From: JALUUH01 sp964636675
GTDB lineage: Bacteria > Pseudomonadota > Gammaproteobacteria > S012-40
Length of the DNA: 45,590 nt
Direction of reading: 5' to 3'
Assembly (NCBI GenBank): GCA_964636675.1
Contig: CAZWUO010000010.1
Span: 1 to 45,590, forward strand
Shown here: positions 26,027 to 35,786 of the stretch, piece by piece
Layout of the letters: each line of letters starts with the position of its first letter
Position numbering within the stretch: the stretch's first letter is position 1
Translations under genes and position numbers: made by a program
The notes under the pieces: generated by a model
What the model was told of the DNA's origin: nothing
What the model saw: only the letters and a program-made list of their open reading frames with translations
Databases searched by the model: none

Positions 26027-26977
26027 GTGAATACTGAAAATAGCAAAAGCTCAAAGGCGCAACAAGCTCAAATAGTCTATGTCGCGCAACCGCCTGATTA
26101 CGCCGAAGATGAAATTAATCTCTTAGACTACTGGCGGGTTTTGCTGCGTTTTAAGTGGTTAATCGTGGTGATCACGCTGTTATCTACCGCTGCCGCTGTG
26201 GTACATGCGTTGTTGGCCGATGAGGTTTTCGAAGCAGAAGTTGTTTTTATGCCGGCAAGTGAAGAAGGCGGCGGGGCGTTATCGGGTATGGCCAGTCAGT
26301 TTGGTGGTTTGGCGGCTTTGGCTGGGGTTAATCTTGGAGGAGGTGGTGGAGGCAAAACGGAAGAAGCACTCGCAACCTTAAGTTCCCGAGCATTTACGCT
26401 GGGATTTATTGAAGAATTCGAATTGATGCCGGTATTTTATGCTGGGCTTTGGGATGACGATGCTCAGCAATGGATACCGACGGATGAAAAGGAAAGACCG
26501 ACTGCATGGAAAGCCTACAAAATGTTTAATGATGGAATTCGTAGTGTTGCTAACGATGCAACAACAGGGATGATCACTTTATCGATAAGCTGGGGTGATC
26601 CCGTGTTGGCGGCACAATGGGCAAATGCATTGATCAATAAAATAAATGCGCATCAAAAAGCGTCAGCGATTAAGGAAGCTGAAAGAAGTATCGCCTATTT
26701 AAAAAATCAGCTAGAGCAAACGAGTGTGGTTGGAATGCGCGCAGCGATATTTAATCTTATTGAAGCGCAAACAAAAAACATCATGTTCGCAAATGTGCGG
26801 GACGAATATGCCTTTAAGATAATAGATCCTGCCGTTGTGCCTGAGCAGAGAATAAAACCGAAGCGCAAGCTCATCGTTATCTTAGGTTTTATGGTTGGTT
26901 TTATGTTGAGTATTTTTCTCGCATTTCTTATTAACTTTATCCGCAATCAAAAGCAGGGAAATGTTGATAATGCTTAA
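26027..26977 (+). CDS. Wzz-family polysaccharide chain-length regulator
   Basis: Wzz proteins sit in the inner membrane and set the length of O-antigen or capsule chains. The 316 residues show INLLDYWRVLLR before the first membrane helix (about 44-63), a periplasmic region, and a second helix (about 282-303) preceded by the proline-containing VPEQRIKPKRK. No cytoplasmic tyrosine kinase domain follows. The periplasmic part has a Gly-rich insert (LGGGGGGK near 105), longer than in classic Wzz. GTG 26027 is supported by AGGA at 26017-26020. It lies 24 bases after the SLBB gene, a pairing also known from Vibrio otnA-otnB. Confidence 0.88.
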   Translation: MNTENSKSSKAQQAQIVYVAQPPDYAEDEINLLDYWRVLLRFKWLIVVITLLSTAAAVVHALLADEVFEAEVVFMPASEEGGGALSGMASQFGGLAALAGVNLGGGGGGKTEEALATLSSRAFTLGFIEEFELMPVFYAGLWDDDAQQWIPTDEKERPTAWKAYKMFNDGIRSVANDATTGMITLSISWGDPVLAAQWANALINKINAHQKASAIKEAERSIAYLKNQLEQTSVVGMRAAIFNLIEAQTKNIMFANVRDEYAFKIIDPAVVPEQRIKPKRKLIVILGFMVGFMLSIFLAFLINFIRNQKQGNVDNA

Positions 26978-26994
26978 GTGGAGTGGGGCAAATA

Positions 26995-28497
26995 ATGGCG
27001 CATAAATTATTCCCAGTGATATTGTGTGGTGGTTCGGGTTCTCGCTTGTGGCCATTGTCGCGTGAGCATTTCCCAAAACAATTATTATCTTTGGTTAATT
27101 CAACTTCTCTATTGCAAGATACCGTATCACGGCTTAGTGATATGCAAAGTGAATCAGCTAAGATAATCATTGAATCTCCCGTGGTAGTAACCAATGAAAA
27201 TCATCGATTTCTGGTTGCTGAGCAGATACTGGAAAGCGGTTATGCGGCGAACAAAATAATTTTAGAATCAGCAGGAAAAAATACCGCTCCCGCGCTTGCA
27301 CTTGCTGCGCTATCCATTTTGGAATCAGATCCTAATGGCTTAATGTTAGTGATGCCTTCGGATCATGTTATTGCAGACACCGAGGCGTTCCATGCCGCTG
27401 TCGTTCAAGGTATTGATTTAGTGGTAAACAATGTATTAGTGACATTTGGCATTGTTCCCAAGGCGCCCGAAACGGGTTTTGGATATATAAAAAAGGGTGT
27501 GTTATTAGAAGATAATATTTGTTCTATTGGACAGTTCATCGAAAAACCTAATTTGGAAACTGCCGAGCAATATGTGGCATCGGGAAATTTTCTGTGGAAT
27601 AGCGGGATGTTTTTATTAAAAGCATCTGTTTGGCTGGATGCATTAAAGCATTGCCGTCCGGATATCGAACAAGCGGTTTCTTTAGCATTTAAAAATGGCT
27701 CTGAAGATTTTGATTTTTTTCGCGTTGATGCCGAAGCCTTTTCGTTGTGTCCGAGTGAATCTATTGATTACGCAGTGATGGAGAAAGTGACCGAGCAGCA
27801 TAATTCTGGTTTCCGGGCAGCGGTTATTCCTCTTGATGCGGGTTGGTCTGATGTTGGCTCTTGGGATAGCTTATGGGAAGTTAGTGAGAAGTCTGATCAT
27901 GGGAATGTCATTCGGGGTGATGTTTTGGTGGAAGACACTCAAGGCTCTATGATATTTGCAAACCATCGTTTGGTTTCAACCGTAGGAGTCTCTGATCTTA
28001 TTGTTGTTGAAACCGCGGATGCAGTACTTGTTTCGAATAAGTCTTCGGCCCAAGAGGTAAAAACCATTGTCAATCGGTTACAGAAAAAATCACGTCAAGA
28101 AGCGGTTTTGCATCGTAAGGTTGCTCGGCCTTGGGGAAGTTATGAAAGCATTGATGCGGGTGAACGTTTCCAAGTAAAAAGAATCATCGTCAAGCCAGGT
28201 GCAAGTCTCTCCTCTCAAATGCATCACCATCGTGCAGAGCATTGGATTGTGGTCAAAGGCACTGCAAAAGTCACACGGGGTGAAGACACTTTTATTCTAT
28301 CTGAAAATCAATCGACTTATATCCCCTTAGGTGTGACTCATCGTCTAGTAAACCCCGGTACGATTGTATTAGAAATCATTGAAGTTCAATCAGGAAGTTA
28401 TTTGGGTGAAGACGATATTGTGCGTTTTGAAGATGTCTATGGTCGAAGTAAAGAGGGCCGAAAAAAAGAAGCCCAAAGCAAAGAAAAAAAGGTTTAA
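26995..28497 (+). CDS. manC: Mannose-1-phosphate guanylyltransferase / mannose-6-phosphate isomerase
   Basis: This type II bifunctional enzyme makes GDP-mannose from mannose 1-phosphate and GTP, and interconverts fructose 6-phosphate and mannose 6-phosphate. The N-terminal transferase has GGSGSRLWPLSREHFPKQ and the sugar-binding FIEKP. The C-terminal cupin domain begins near RPWGSYE and holds the metal-binding QMHHHRAEHW. From ATG 26995 it has 500 residues; the frame reaches a GTG at 26983, but GGGG at 26985-26988 favours the ATG. It lies 17 bases after wzz, so GDP-mannose or a derivative is probably a precursor of the exported polymer. The last codons are Lys-rich. Confidence 0.95.
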   Translation: MAHKLFPVILCGGSGSRLWPLSREHFPKQLLSLVNSTSLLQDTVSRLSDMQSESAKIIIESPVVVTNENHRFLVAEQILESGYAANKIILESAGKNTAPALALAALSILESDPNGLMLVMPSDHVIADTEAFHAAVVQGIDLVVNNVLVTFGIVPKAPETGFGYIKKGVLLEDNICSIGQFIEKPNLETAEQYVASGNFLWNSGMFLLKASVWLDALKHCRPDIEQAVSLAFKNGSEDFDFFRVDAEAFSLCPSESIDYAVMEKVTEQHNSGFRAAVIPLDAGWSDVGSWDSLWEVSEKSDHGNVIRGDVLVEDTQGSMIFANHRLVSTVGVSDLIVVETADAVLVSNKSSAQEVKTIVNRLQKKSRQEAVLHRKVARPWGSYESIDAGERFQVKRIIVKPGASLSSQMHHHRAEHWIVVKGTAKVTRGEDTFILSENQSTYIPLGVTHRLVNPGTIVLEIIEVQSGSYLGEDDIVRFEDVYGRSKEGRKKEAQSKEKKV

Positions 28498-28612
28498 TTT
28501 TAGCAACGTTAAGAAGTCTTCACCTTAGGGGCAGAGCGTCCAAAGATCGCTAATGTTTTATTTATAGATTCCCTAAATCGATTACCTTCGTCAGTTAGGA
28601 TATAAAAATATT

Positions 28613-30418
28613 GTGCCGGATTTAGAATACATAAGAAATTTTTCCATTATTGCTCATATTGATCATGGGAAATCAACTTTGGCTGATCGCCTTATTGAGA
28701 TTTGTGGCGCATTAAGTGAAAGAGAAATGGATTCTCAAGTTTTGGATTCCATGGACTTAGAGCGTGAGCGCGGCATTACCATTAAAGCGCAAAGTGTTAC
28801 TTTATATTTCGATGCTAAAGACGGAAATCGTTATCAATTCAATTTTATTGACACTCCCGGACATGTCGATTTTTCTTATGAAGTTTCTCGCTCCCTCGCT
28901 GCTTGTGAAGGAGCCTTACTCGTCGTTGATGCCTCTCAAGGTGTCGAAGCACAAAGTGTAGCAAATTGCTATACCGCGATCGAACAAGGGCTTGAAGTGC
29001 TTCCGGTGTTGAATAAGATAGATTTACCCGCGGCAGATCCCGACAAAGTATGCCAGGAGATTGAAGAGATTATTGGCATAGATGCCACCTATGCGTTACA
29101 TATTAGTGCTAAAACGGGGGTAGGTGTACATGACCTGCTAGAGCAAATTATTGAAAAAATACCGCCTCCGCGTGGTGATAGAAACGCGGAGCTAAAAGCG
29201 CTCATTATTGATTCGTGGTTTGATAATTATTTAGGCGTTGTATCCTTGGTTAAAGTGGTGCAAGGCACCTTAGAGAAAAAGAAAAAAATCCAAGTAATGT
29301 CTACCGGGCGGGTTTATCCAATTGACGGTGTAGGTGTGTTTTCGCCTAAAAGAACAGATACTGGAATTTTACGAGCGGGTGAAGTTGGCTATGTAGTTGC
29401 TGGCATAAAAGAGGTTGATGGCGCGCCCGTTGGCGATACGCTGACTTATGCGGACAAACCAGCAGATCAGTCATTGCCCGGTTTTAAAGAAGTGCAACCG
29501 CAGGTATTTGCTGGATTGTTCCCAGTTACCGCGGAGGATTACGAGTCTTTAAGAGATGCGCTGGCTAAGTTACGTTTAAACGATGCAGCTTTATTTTACG
29601 AGCCTGAAACATCTACGGCCTTAGGTTTGGGTTTTCGATGTGGCTTTCTTGGTACGTTACATATGGAGATAATTCAAGAACGCCTAGAGCGAGAGTATGA
29701 TTTAGATTTGGTAACAACGGCGCCAACGGTTGTTTATGAAGTGTTGACAAAGGCGGGGGAAACTCTAACGGTTGATAATCCTGCTGAGTTACCGGAAGTC
29801 AATAAAATTGCAGAACTTCGGGAACCTATTATTCATGCAAGCATGTTATTACCAAAAGAATTTGTGGGTAATATTATTAGTTTGTGTGTAGAAAAACGCG
29901 GTGTGCAAAAAGAAATGCAATATTTAGGTAACCAAGTTTCTATGAATTATGAGTTACCATTAAATGAAGTGGTATTGGATTTTTTTGATCGATTAAAATC
30001 ATTGAGTAAAGGGTATGCTTCATTGGATTATCACTTTGTACGTTTTCAAGAGGCTGATTTAGTAAAGTTAGACATCTTGATCAACGGTGAAGCAGTAGAT
30101 GCTTTGTCGATTATTGTACATAAGGATCAGTCTTTTTACCGTGGTCGTGAATTGGTTGAAAAAATGCGTGAGATTATTCCTCGACAGATGTTTGAAATCG
30201 CCATTCAAGCGACGATTGGATCGCATATCATAGCGCGATCTTCCGTGAAGGCATTACGCAAAAATGTAACTGCAAAATGTTATGGCGGTGATGCATCACG
30301 TAAACGTAAGTTACTAGAAAAACAAAAAGCAGGAAAAAAACGTATGAAACAAGTGGGTTCAGTCGAAATTCCACAAGAAGCGTTTTTGGCGGTGTTAAAA
30401 ATTGGAAAAAATAATTAG
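28613..30418 (+). CDS. lepA: Elongation factor 4 (LepA)
   Basis: LepA is a ribosome-associated GTPase related to EF-G that affects initiation and back-translocation. The 601-residue protein has G1 AHIDHGKST, G3 DTPGHVDF and G4 NKIDLPAADP, EF-G-like domains II, III and V, and the specific C-terminal domain with KALRKNVTAKCYGGDASRKR. The start is GTG 28613; a weak AGGA lies about twelve bases upstream. It begins the lepA-lepB-rnc-era-recO run. No clear promoter was found in the 115-base gap after manC. Confidence 0.98.
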   Translation: MPDLEYIRNFSIIAHIDHGKSTLADRLIEICGALSEREMDSQVLDSMDLERERGITIKAQSVTLYFDAKDGNRYQFNFIDTPGHVDFSYEVSRSLAACEGALLVVDASQGVEAQSVANCYTAIEQGLEVLPVLNKIDLPAADPDKVCQEIEEIIGIDATYALHISAKTGVGVHDLLEQIIEKIPPPRGDRNAELKALIIDSWFDNYLGVVSLVKVVQGTLEKKKKIQVMSTGRVYPIDGVGVFSPKRTDTGILRAGEVGYVVAGIKEVDGAPVGDTLTYADKPADQSLPGFKEVQPQVFAGLFPVTAEDYESLRDALAKLRLNDAALFYEPETSTALGLGFRCGFLGTLHMEIIQERLEREYDLDLVTTAPTVVYEVLTKAGETLTVDNPAELPEVNKIAELREPIIHASMLLPKEFVGNIISLCVEKRGVQKEMQYLGNQVSMNYELPLNEVVLDFFDRLKSLSKGYASLDYHFVRFQEADLVKLDILINGEAVDALSIIVHKDQSFYRGRELVEKMREIIPRQMFEIAIQATIGSHIIARSSVKALRKNVTAKCYGGDASRKRKLLEKQKAGKKRMKQVGSVEIPQEAFLAVLKIGKNN

Positions 30419-30432
30419 AAGGCTGAAGAGTA

Positions 30433-31251
30433 ATGAATTTTGATTTTGCCACGATTATGGTTATTGCTGTTGTGATAACCGGCATTATTTGGGCGCTTGA
30501 TGCCAAGTTATGGGCGCCAAAACGCAAAACAGAAGGTGAACAACTTGAAGCATCGAATGCTTCAGAGGAAGCAATAGAGGAAGCCTACAAAGAGCCTATT
30601 CTGATTGAGTATGCGCGTTCTTTTTTTCCCGTCATATTAATCGTTTTACTGCTCAGGTCATTTTTAGTAGAACCCTTTAGGATTCCATCGGGTTCTATGC
30701 TGCCTACTTTATTAGTGGGTGATTTTATTTTAGTCAATAAGTTTGAATATGGTGTTCGACTGCCGGTGACGAATACTAAGATATTGGATATAGGTTTGCC
30801 TCAACGTGGAGATGTAGCGGTTTTTAGGTATCCTAAGGATCCGTCGGTTGATTATATTAAACGGGTCATAGGGTTACCCGGAGATAGGGTTTCTTATAGG
30901 AATAAGACTCTGTATGTGAATGGTGAAAAAATGGAATTAAACTCGACTGGGGTTTTTTTAGGAAATAGTGGTCTACCGTTACCCGGGATAACGGTATTCA
31001 ATGAAAATCTTGATGGAGTTCTGCATGATATTTTATTAGAGTCAGGAAAGCCGGTAATGAATGGAGAAATAATTGTGCCTGAAGGGCGTTATTTTGTTAT
31101 GGGAGACAATCGTGATAACAGCAATGATAGTCGGTTTTGGGGTACGGTTCCGGAAGAAAACTTGGTCGGCAAAGCTTTTTTAATTTGGATGAACTGGAAT
31201 TTTGATGATGGCGGTATACAGTGGAGTCGGCTTGGAAGTTCGATTGAATAA
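30433..31251 (+). CDS. lepB: Signal peptidase I
   Basis: LepB cuts signal peptides from proteins crossing the inner membrane. Of 272 residues, the N terminus has two membrane helices (about 7-22 and 64-78) on either side of a charged loop. Nucleophile Ser88 lies in IPSGSMLPTL and general-base Lys143 in DYIKRVIGLPGD, at nearly the E. coli positions. MGDNRDNSNDSRFWG is the conserved box E. The gene is 14 bases after lepA, the common co-transcribed arrangement. Confidence 0.97.
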   Translation: MNFDFATIMVIAVVITGIIWALDAKLWAPKRKTEGEQLEASNASEEAIEEAYKEPILIEYARSFFPVILIVLLLRSFLVEPFRIPSGSMLPTLLVGDFILVNKFEYGVRLPVTNTKILDIGLPQRGDVAVFRYPKDPSVDYIKRVIGLPGDRVSYRNKTLYVNGEKMELNSTGVFLGNSGLPLPGITVFNENLDGVLHDILLESGKPVMNGEIIVPEGRYFVMGDNRDNSNDSRFWGTVPEENLVGKAFLIWMNWNFDDGGIQWSRLGSSIE

Positions 31252-31293
31252 TTCAATAAGTTGATAGTTAAAAATAGGCAGAGACAGAGTATC

Positions 31294-31983
31294 GTGGAAA
31301 ACCCACAAATAAAATTGTCAAAAAAAATAGGATATTTTTTTAATAATAGTCAGTTGTTGATTCAATCGTTGACACACAGAAGTGCGAGCAGCAAAAATAA
31401 TGAGCGTACAGAGTTTTTGGGTGATAGTATTTTAAATTTTGTTATCGCGCATGAACTATTTCTTCAGTTTTCTTCGGCTTCAGAAGGTCAGTTGAGTCGC
31501 TTGAGAGCCTCATTAGTTAAAGAAAGCACTTTGGCTGAAATAGCGCGGGAAATTCAACTAGGTGAGTTTCTCGTACTAGGTAGTGGAGAATTGAAAAGTG
31601 GAGGTTATCGCAGAGACTCGATCTTATCCGATGGTCTTGAAGCAATTATTGGTGCAGTATTATTGGACTCAGGGGTTGATGATTGTAAAAAAGTAATATT
31701 ACGTTTATTCAGTAAGCACCTGCAAAACGTAACACCTACCAATGAATTGAAAGATCCCAAGAGCTTATTACAAGAATTTTTGCAGAGCAAAAAGTTTGCA
31801 TTGCCTGCGTATTCGGTGATTGCGGTTGTTGGCGACCCACATGATCAACAGTTCACTGTGAGTTGCGATATACCGGCTCTCGATATATTTGCCAGAGGAG
31901 AGGGAACGAATAGGCGGCGTGCTGAGCAAGATGCGGCAGAGCTTGCCTTAAAAGCGCTTAAACAGCTAGGGTTGAAATCCTAG
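31294..31983 (+). CDS. rnc: Ribonuclease III
   Basis: RNase III cleaves double-stranded RNA, including rRNA precursors. From GTG 31294 it has 229 residues and its acidic site numbering is close to E. coli: Glu37, Glu40 and Asp44 in ERTEFLGDS, and Asp113 and Glu116 in DGLEAIIGA. A dsRNA-binding domain fills the C terminus (DPKSLLQEFLQ to AAELALKAL). The frame reaches back to TTG 31261, but the family N terminus fits the GTG better. Its stop shares one base with the era start. Confidence 0.96.
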   Translation: MENPQIKLSKKIGYFFNNSQLLIQSLTHRSASSKNNERTEFLGDSILNFVIAHELFLQFSSASEGQLSRLRASLVKESTLAEIAREIQLGEFLVLGSGELKSGGYRRDSILSDGLEAIIGAVLLDSGVDDCKKVILRLFSKHLQNVTPTNELKDPKSLLQEFLQSKKFALPAYSVIAVVGDPHDQQFTVSCDIPALDIFARGEGTNRRRAEQDAAELALKALKQLGLKS

Positions 31984-32867
31984 TGCGCTCGGGATATGTT
32001 GCAATTGTTGGACGCCCGAACGTAGGCAAGTCGACTTTACTGAATAAAATTTTGCAACAAAAAATTAGTATCACTTCAAGTAAGCCCCAAACAACACGCC
32101 ACCGAGTACTCGGTATCAAAACCACGGCTGAGGCGCAAACCGTTTACGTCGATACTCCAGGGCTGCACAAGGCGGAAAAAAAGGCGATGAATCGAATAAT
32201 GAATCGCACGGCTGCCAAGACACTAAATGAAGTAGATGTCATATTATTGGTTGTGGATAGCACGGTTTGGACAGAAGAAGACGAAATGGTCTATTTACGC
32301 GCAAAACAATCTAATGTTCCTACTATTCTAGTGATTAATAAAATCGACAAAATTAAAAATAAAGAAAAACTTTTACCCATTTTGCAACAAAAATCAAAGA
32401 TGAATTTTTTCAATGAAATTATTCCTGTGTCTGCTAAATCAGGTAAGCAAGTTGAGCATTTGGAGCATGCAATACAGCAATTTTTACCCGATGGTATTGC
32501 GTATTATCCGGAGGATCAAATAACCGATCGCAGCTCGCGGTTTTTGGTGGCTGAAATTATTCGTGAAAAACTAATGCGCCAAATGGGTCAGGAGATACCT
32601 TACTCCACCACGGTGCAAATTGAACAGTTTCAAGAAGAAGAAAAAATGTCTCGAATTGCCGCCATTATTTGGGTTGAGCGTGATAGCCAAAAAAATATGG
32701 TAATCGGCAAGCAAGGTCTGCGGCTTAAGGAAATAGGGAAACAAGCCAGACAAGATATTGAAAAACTTTTGCTGTCCAAGGTTTATTTACAGCTGTGGGT
32801 GAAAGTTAAAGAAGGTTGGTCTGATAATGAACGTTCTTTGCAAAGTTTAGGTTATGGAGAACTCTAA
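31983..32867 (+). CDS. era: GTPase Era
   Basis: Era binds 16S rRNA near its 3' end and takes part in 30S assembly. The 294 residues hold G1 GRPNVGKS (10-17), G3 DTPGLH and G4 NKID, then a C-terminal KH domain with VIGKQGLRLKEIGKQAR. It starts at GTG 31983, overlapping the rnc stop by one base, so translation is coupled. The order rnc-era-recO is standard. Confidence 0.98.
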   Translation: MRSGYVAIVGRPNVGKSTLLNKILQQKISITSSKPQTTRHRVLGIKTTAEAQTVYVDTPGLHKAEKKAMNRIMNRTAAKTLNEVDVILLVVDSTVWTEEDEMVYLRAKQSNVPTILVINKIDKIKNKEKLLPILQQKSKMNFFNEIIPVSAKSGKQVEHLEHAIQQFLPDGIAYYPEDQITDRSSRFLVAEIIREKLMRQMGQEIPYSTTVQIEQFQEEEKMSRIAAIIWVERDSQKNMVIGKQGLRLKEIGKQARQDIEKLLLSKVYLQLWVKVKEGWSDNERSLQSLGYGEL

Positions 32868-32890
32868 AGCAAAATTTAGCAGTTTTAAAT

Positions 32891-33652
32891 ATGGTTAAAC
32901 TGAATAGCGAAAACAAGGTTCAGTTGCAGTCGGCATTTGTTTTACATGCAAGACCCTTTAAAGAAACAAGCTTACTCGTGGACTTGTTCACCCCTGATTA
33001 TGGTCGAGTGAGCGTTGTTGCTAAAGGGGCCAGATCAAAAAACTCTAAATTGAAAGGCGTATTACAAGCGACTCTGAAGCTGCTCGTTTCTTGGCAAGGC
33101 CGCGGTAATTTGAAAACATTGACGCTTGCGGAAATGACTGAGGTGCCAGGTTTATTCGATGGCGAAAAAATGATAAGCGTTACTTATATCAATGAACTGA
33201 TTCTAAAATTGACCCCTAACTTTGATGCCGTTGATGGTTTATTTGAAATATACGAAACTGCGCTTAAAGATTTGCTGCGTGCAAAAAACGTGGAATCAAC
33301 GCTGAGATATTTTGAGAAAAACTTTCTTGCTTGCATGGGATATGAGTTGCTCTTAGAGGCTGAGTCGGATAGCCTATTATCGATTACTCCACAGGCTGAC
33401 TATGTTTATGTGATCGAGCATGGTCCCAAGAAGGTGAGCTCACAACGCATCACACGCCACACTATAGCGGGTGCAACATTACTCGCGCTAGCCAACGAAA
33501 CATTGCAGAACAAGCAACAATTACGTGAAGCTAAATTTTTGCTTCGATTAAACCTGGATCATCTTCTAGGTGGCACTGTGCTGAAAAGTCGGGCTTTGAT
33601 GAAGTCATATCTGCAAAAAAAACAGGAACATAAGTTAGATAACTTTAGGTAA
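32891..33652 (+). CDS. recO: DNA repair protein RecO
   Basis: RecO loads RecA on SSB-coated DNA together with RecR. The 253-residue protein has the N-terminal OB-fold (SAFVLHARPFKETSLLVDLFT, then VSVVAKGARSK) and a helical C-terminal domain, the usual layout and length. No zinc-binding cysteine cluster is seen, as in E. coli RecO. It lies 23 bases after era. The pdxJ gene that often follows recO is replaced here by dusA three bases on. Confidence 0.93.
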   Translation: MVKLNSENKVQLQSAFVLHARPFKETSLLVDLFTPDYGRVSVVAKGARSKNSKLKGVLQATLKLLVSWQGRGNLKTLTLAEMTEVPGLFDGEKMISVTYINELILKLTPNFDAVDGLFEIYETALKDLLRAKNVESTLRYFEKNFLACMGYELLLEAESDSLLSITPQADYVYVIEHGPKKVSSQRITRHTIAGATLLALANETLQNKQQLREAKFLLRLNLDHLLGGTVLKSRALMKSYLQKKQEHKLDNFR

Positions 33653-33655
33653 CTT

Positions 33656-34645
33656 ATGTCAGCAACAAAAAACATTCAACGTATAGTGTCTGTAGCCCCA
33701 ATGATGGACTGGACTGATCGGCATGAACGGTTTTTTTTACGCCTCATATCAAAACACACATTGCTGTATACCGAGATGCTGACGACTGCAGCGATTCTTC
33801 ACGGAAATAAAAATAGACTATTAGACTTTAGCGCAGAAGAACATCCTATCGCGATTCAGTTGGGCGGGAGCGACCCCGCAGCACTCGCCGCCTGTAGCAG
33901 GATATCTGAAGAGTGGGGTTATAACGAAATCAATTTAAATGTAGGTTGTCCAAGCGATCGAGTGCAGTCAGGACGGTTTGGTGCTTGTTTAATGGCAGAG
34001 CCTCGTTTAGTGGCCGAATGCATTCGCGCTATGCAGGATGTGACTCCGTTGCCGGTGACCGTCAAATGCCGTATTGGTATCGATGCGATGGACAGTTATT
34101 CTGAATTTGCACACTTTATCGAAACACTTGCGTTGACGGGCTGTGAAGTATTTATTATACATGCTCGAAAAGCTTGGTTAACTGGGCTTAGTCCCAAAAA
34201 AAATCGAGATATACCCCCTTTGCGTTATGATTATGTTTATCGATTAAAACAGGATTATCCGGAGCTGAGCATCGTGCTGAATGGTGGCATTAGCAGTCTT
34301 GCTGCAGTAAGAGAGCATCTAAATTACGTTGATGGTGTTATGTTAGGCCGCTCTGTTTACCACAACCCTTTTATTTTGAATGAAATTGATCGCGAGTTTT
34401 ACCAAGATACCCAAGACGCAATATCTCACTTAAGCCGCAAGCAAATACTAGAGCAGTATTATCCATATGTAGAAAAGCAGTTAGCGAGTGGTGTCCCGCT
34501 TAACTCTATATCAAGGCATATAATGGGGTTTTTCCATGGCTGTGTAGGGGCAAGGTCTTGGCGGCGCTATATTAGCGAAAACGCACACAAACAAGGAGCG
34601 GGTGTTGAGGTGTTACAAGTAGCCGCTGGCTTGGTTCAAGAATGA
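33656..34645 (+). CDS. dusA: tRNA-dihydrouridine synthase A
   Basis: DusA is an FMN enzyme that reduces uridine at positions 20/20a of tRNA. Of 329 residues, APMMDWTDRH starts the barrel, catalytic Cys98 lies in NVGCPSDRVQSGRFGACLM, and HARKAWLTGLSPKKNR is the DusA-specific segment that separates it from DusB and DusC. TTTAGGT at 33644-33650 overlaps the recO stop and serves ATG 33656, so it is probably the last gene of the lepA run. Confidence 0.95.
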   Translation: MSATKNIQRIVSVAPMMDWTDRHERFFLRLISKHTLLYTEMLTTAAILHGNKNRLLDFSAEEHPIAIQLGGSDPAALAACSRISEEWGYNEINLNVGCPSDRVQSGRFGACLMAEPRLVAECIRAMQDVTPLPVTVKCRIGIDAMDSYSEFAHFIETLALTGCEVFIIHARKAWLTGLSPKKNRDIPPLRYDYVYRLKQDYPELSIVLNGGISSLAAVREHLNYVDGVMLGRSVYHNPFILNEIDREFYQDTQDAISHLSRKQILEQYYPYVEKQLASGVPLNSISRHIMGFFHGCVGARSWRRYISENAHKQGAGVEVLQVAAGLVQE

Positions 34646-34825
34646 TGTACTAGAAATGTTGAAAAATGACAAAAAAAGAGAATGTTATCAATATGGTGGG
34701 AGTTTCTATTCGATTATCCTAGAATCCGCAGTTGAACGACATGCAGAGTGCATTTTACCTTTGGATCGAAGAGGTTAATATTTGATCAGGCGAATTCCCT
34801 GAAGGATAAGTTTTAGTAAAGGTTT

Positions 34826-35743
34826 ATGCGACGAAACGCGATATATAAAGTAGTTATTTTAATATACTGTGTGGAAGAAATGAGCTTGAAGCCTGGAGAT
34901 CTCGTAAAGAACATTAAGTCATTAGTTCCTATTCCTGATATCGCATTTAAACTTAATGAACTCGTTGATAATGATGCTGCGGGTGTTGGCGATGCACTAG
35001 AAGTACTGGCGACAGATCCTGTATTGGCGGCGAAATTGCTTCGTATAGCAAATAGTCCGATATACGGTAATAGGACTCAAGTGGATACCTTGGAACGCGC
35101 TGTAATGCTGGTGGGAATGAATGGCCTACGTGAGTTAGTCTGGGCAGCAGTGGCGATGGAGTCATTTGTTAATTCCAATATTCCATCATCAATCCATAAG
35201 TTAATATGGAGCCAAAGCTTGTATACTGCAACGCTGGCAAGAAACCTTGCTTGTAAATGTCGAGTGATGAACAAAAGCAGGCTGTTTCTCGCTGGATTAC
35301 TCCACGATATAGGGCGTTTAGTGATGTATCAATGTTTGCCAAAGGAAATGAATATAGTCATGTCTCAGGTGGAAAATCAAAACATGAGCTTGATCGACGC
35401 AGAGTGTTTGGAGTTCGGTTTTTCGCACACTGAGGTAGGTGGGGAGCTATTAAAAAGCTGGAATTTACCAGCGAGTTTGGTAGATACGGCCTTTTATCAC
35501 CATGAGCCTAGTCGATGTGCCTTACACAAGATGGAGTCTGCAGTCGTGAATGTTGCGATGAATATTGCTGAAATTGCAGTGCAAAATAAGCACTTTGATT
35601 TAGCGCAATTAGATGTTTCTGCAAAAACGTGGGGAATTACCGGTTTAAACAAGAAGGCGGTTGAGTCAGTTATCGAGCTTTCTGAGTATCAATATCAGAA
35701 TGTGAAACAGATTTTTTTTATTCCTACGGGGATTGCTGCTTAG
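34826..35743 (+). CDS. HDOD-domain signalling protein
   Basis: HDOD domains are degenerate relatives of HD-GYP phosphohydrolases and usually act as signalling or regulatory modules. The domain fills the protein, from LVKNIKSLVPIPDIAFKLNEL through LATDPVLAAKLLRIANSP to AGLLHDIGRLVMY and a C-terminal helical part with FYHHEPSR. No output or receiver domain is attached. The start is unclear: ATG 34826 (305 residues) has AAAGG three bases before it, while ATG 34880 (287 residues, MSLKPGDLVK) matches the domain start and has GGAAGAA abutting it. The 180 bases before it hold no gene. Confidence 0.85.
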   Translation: MRRNAIYKVVILIYCVEEMSLKPGDLVKNIKSLVPIPDIAFKLNELVDNDAAGVGDALEVLATDPVLAAKLLRIANSPIYGNRTQVDTLERAVMLVGMNGLRELVWAAVAMESFVNSNIPSSIHKLIWSQSLYTATLARNLACKCRVMNKSRLFLAGLLHDIGRLVMYQCLPKEMNIVMSQVENQNMSLIDAECLEFGFSHTEVGGELLKSWNLPASLVDTAFYHHEPSRCALHKMESAVVNVAMNIAEIAVQNKHFDLAQLDVSAKTWGITGLNKKAVESVIELSEYQYQNVKQIFFIPTGIAA

Positions 35744-35786
35744 CATGAATTTTGGTAAAAACGATTATCATGAATGGACATAAGCA

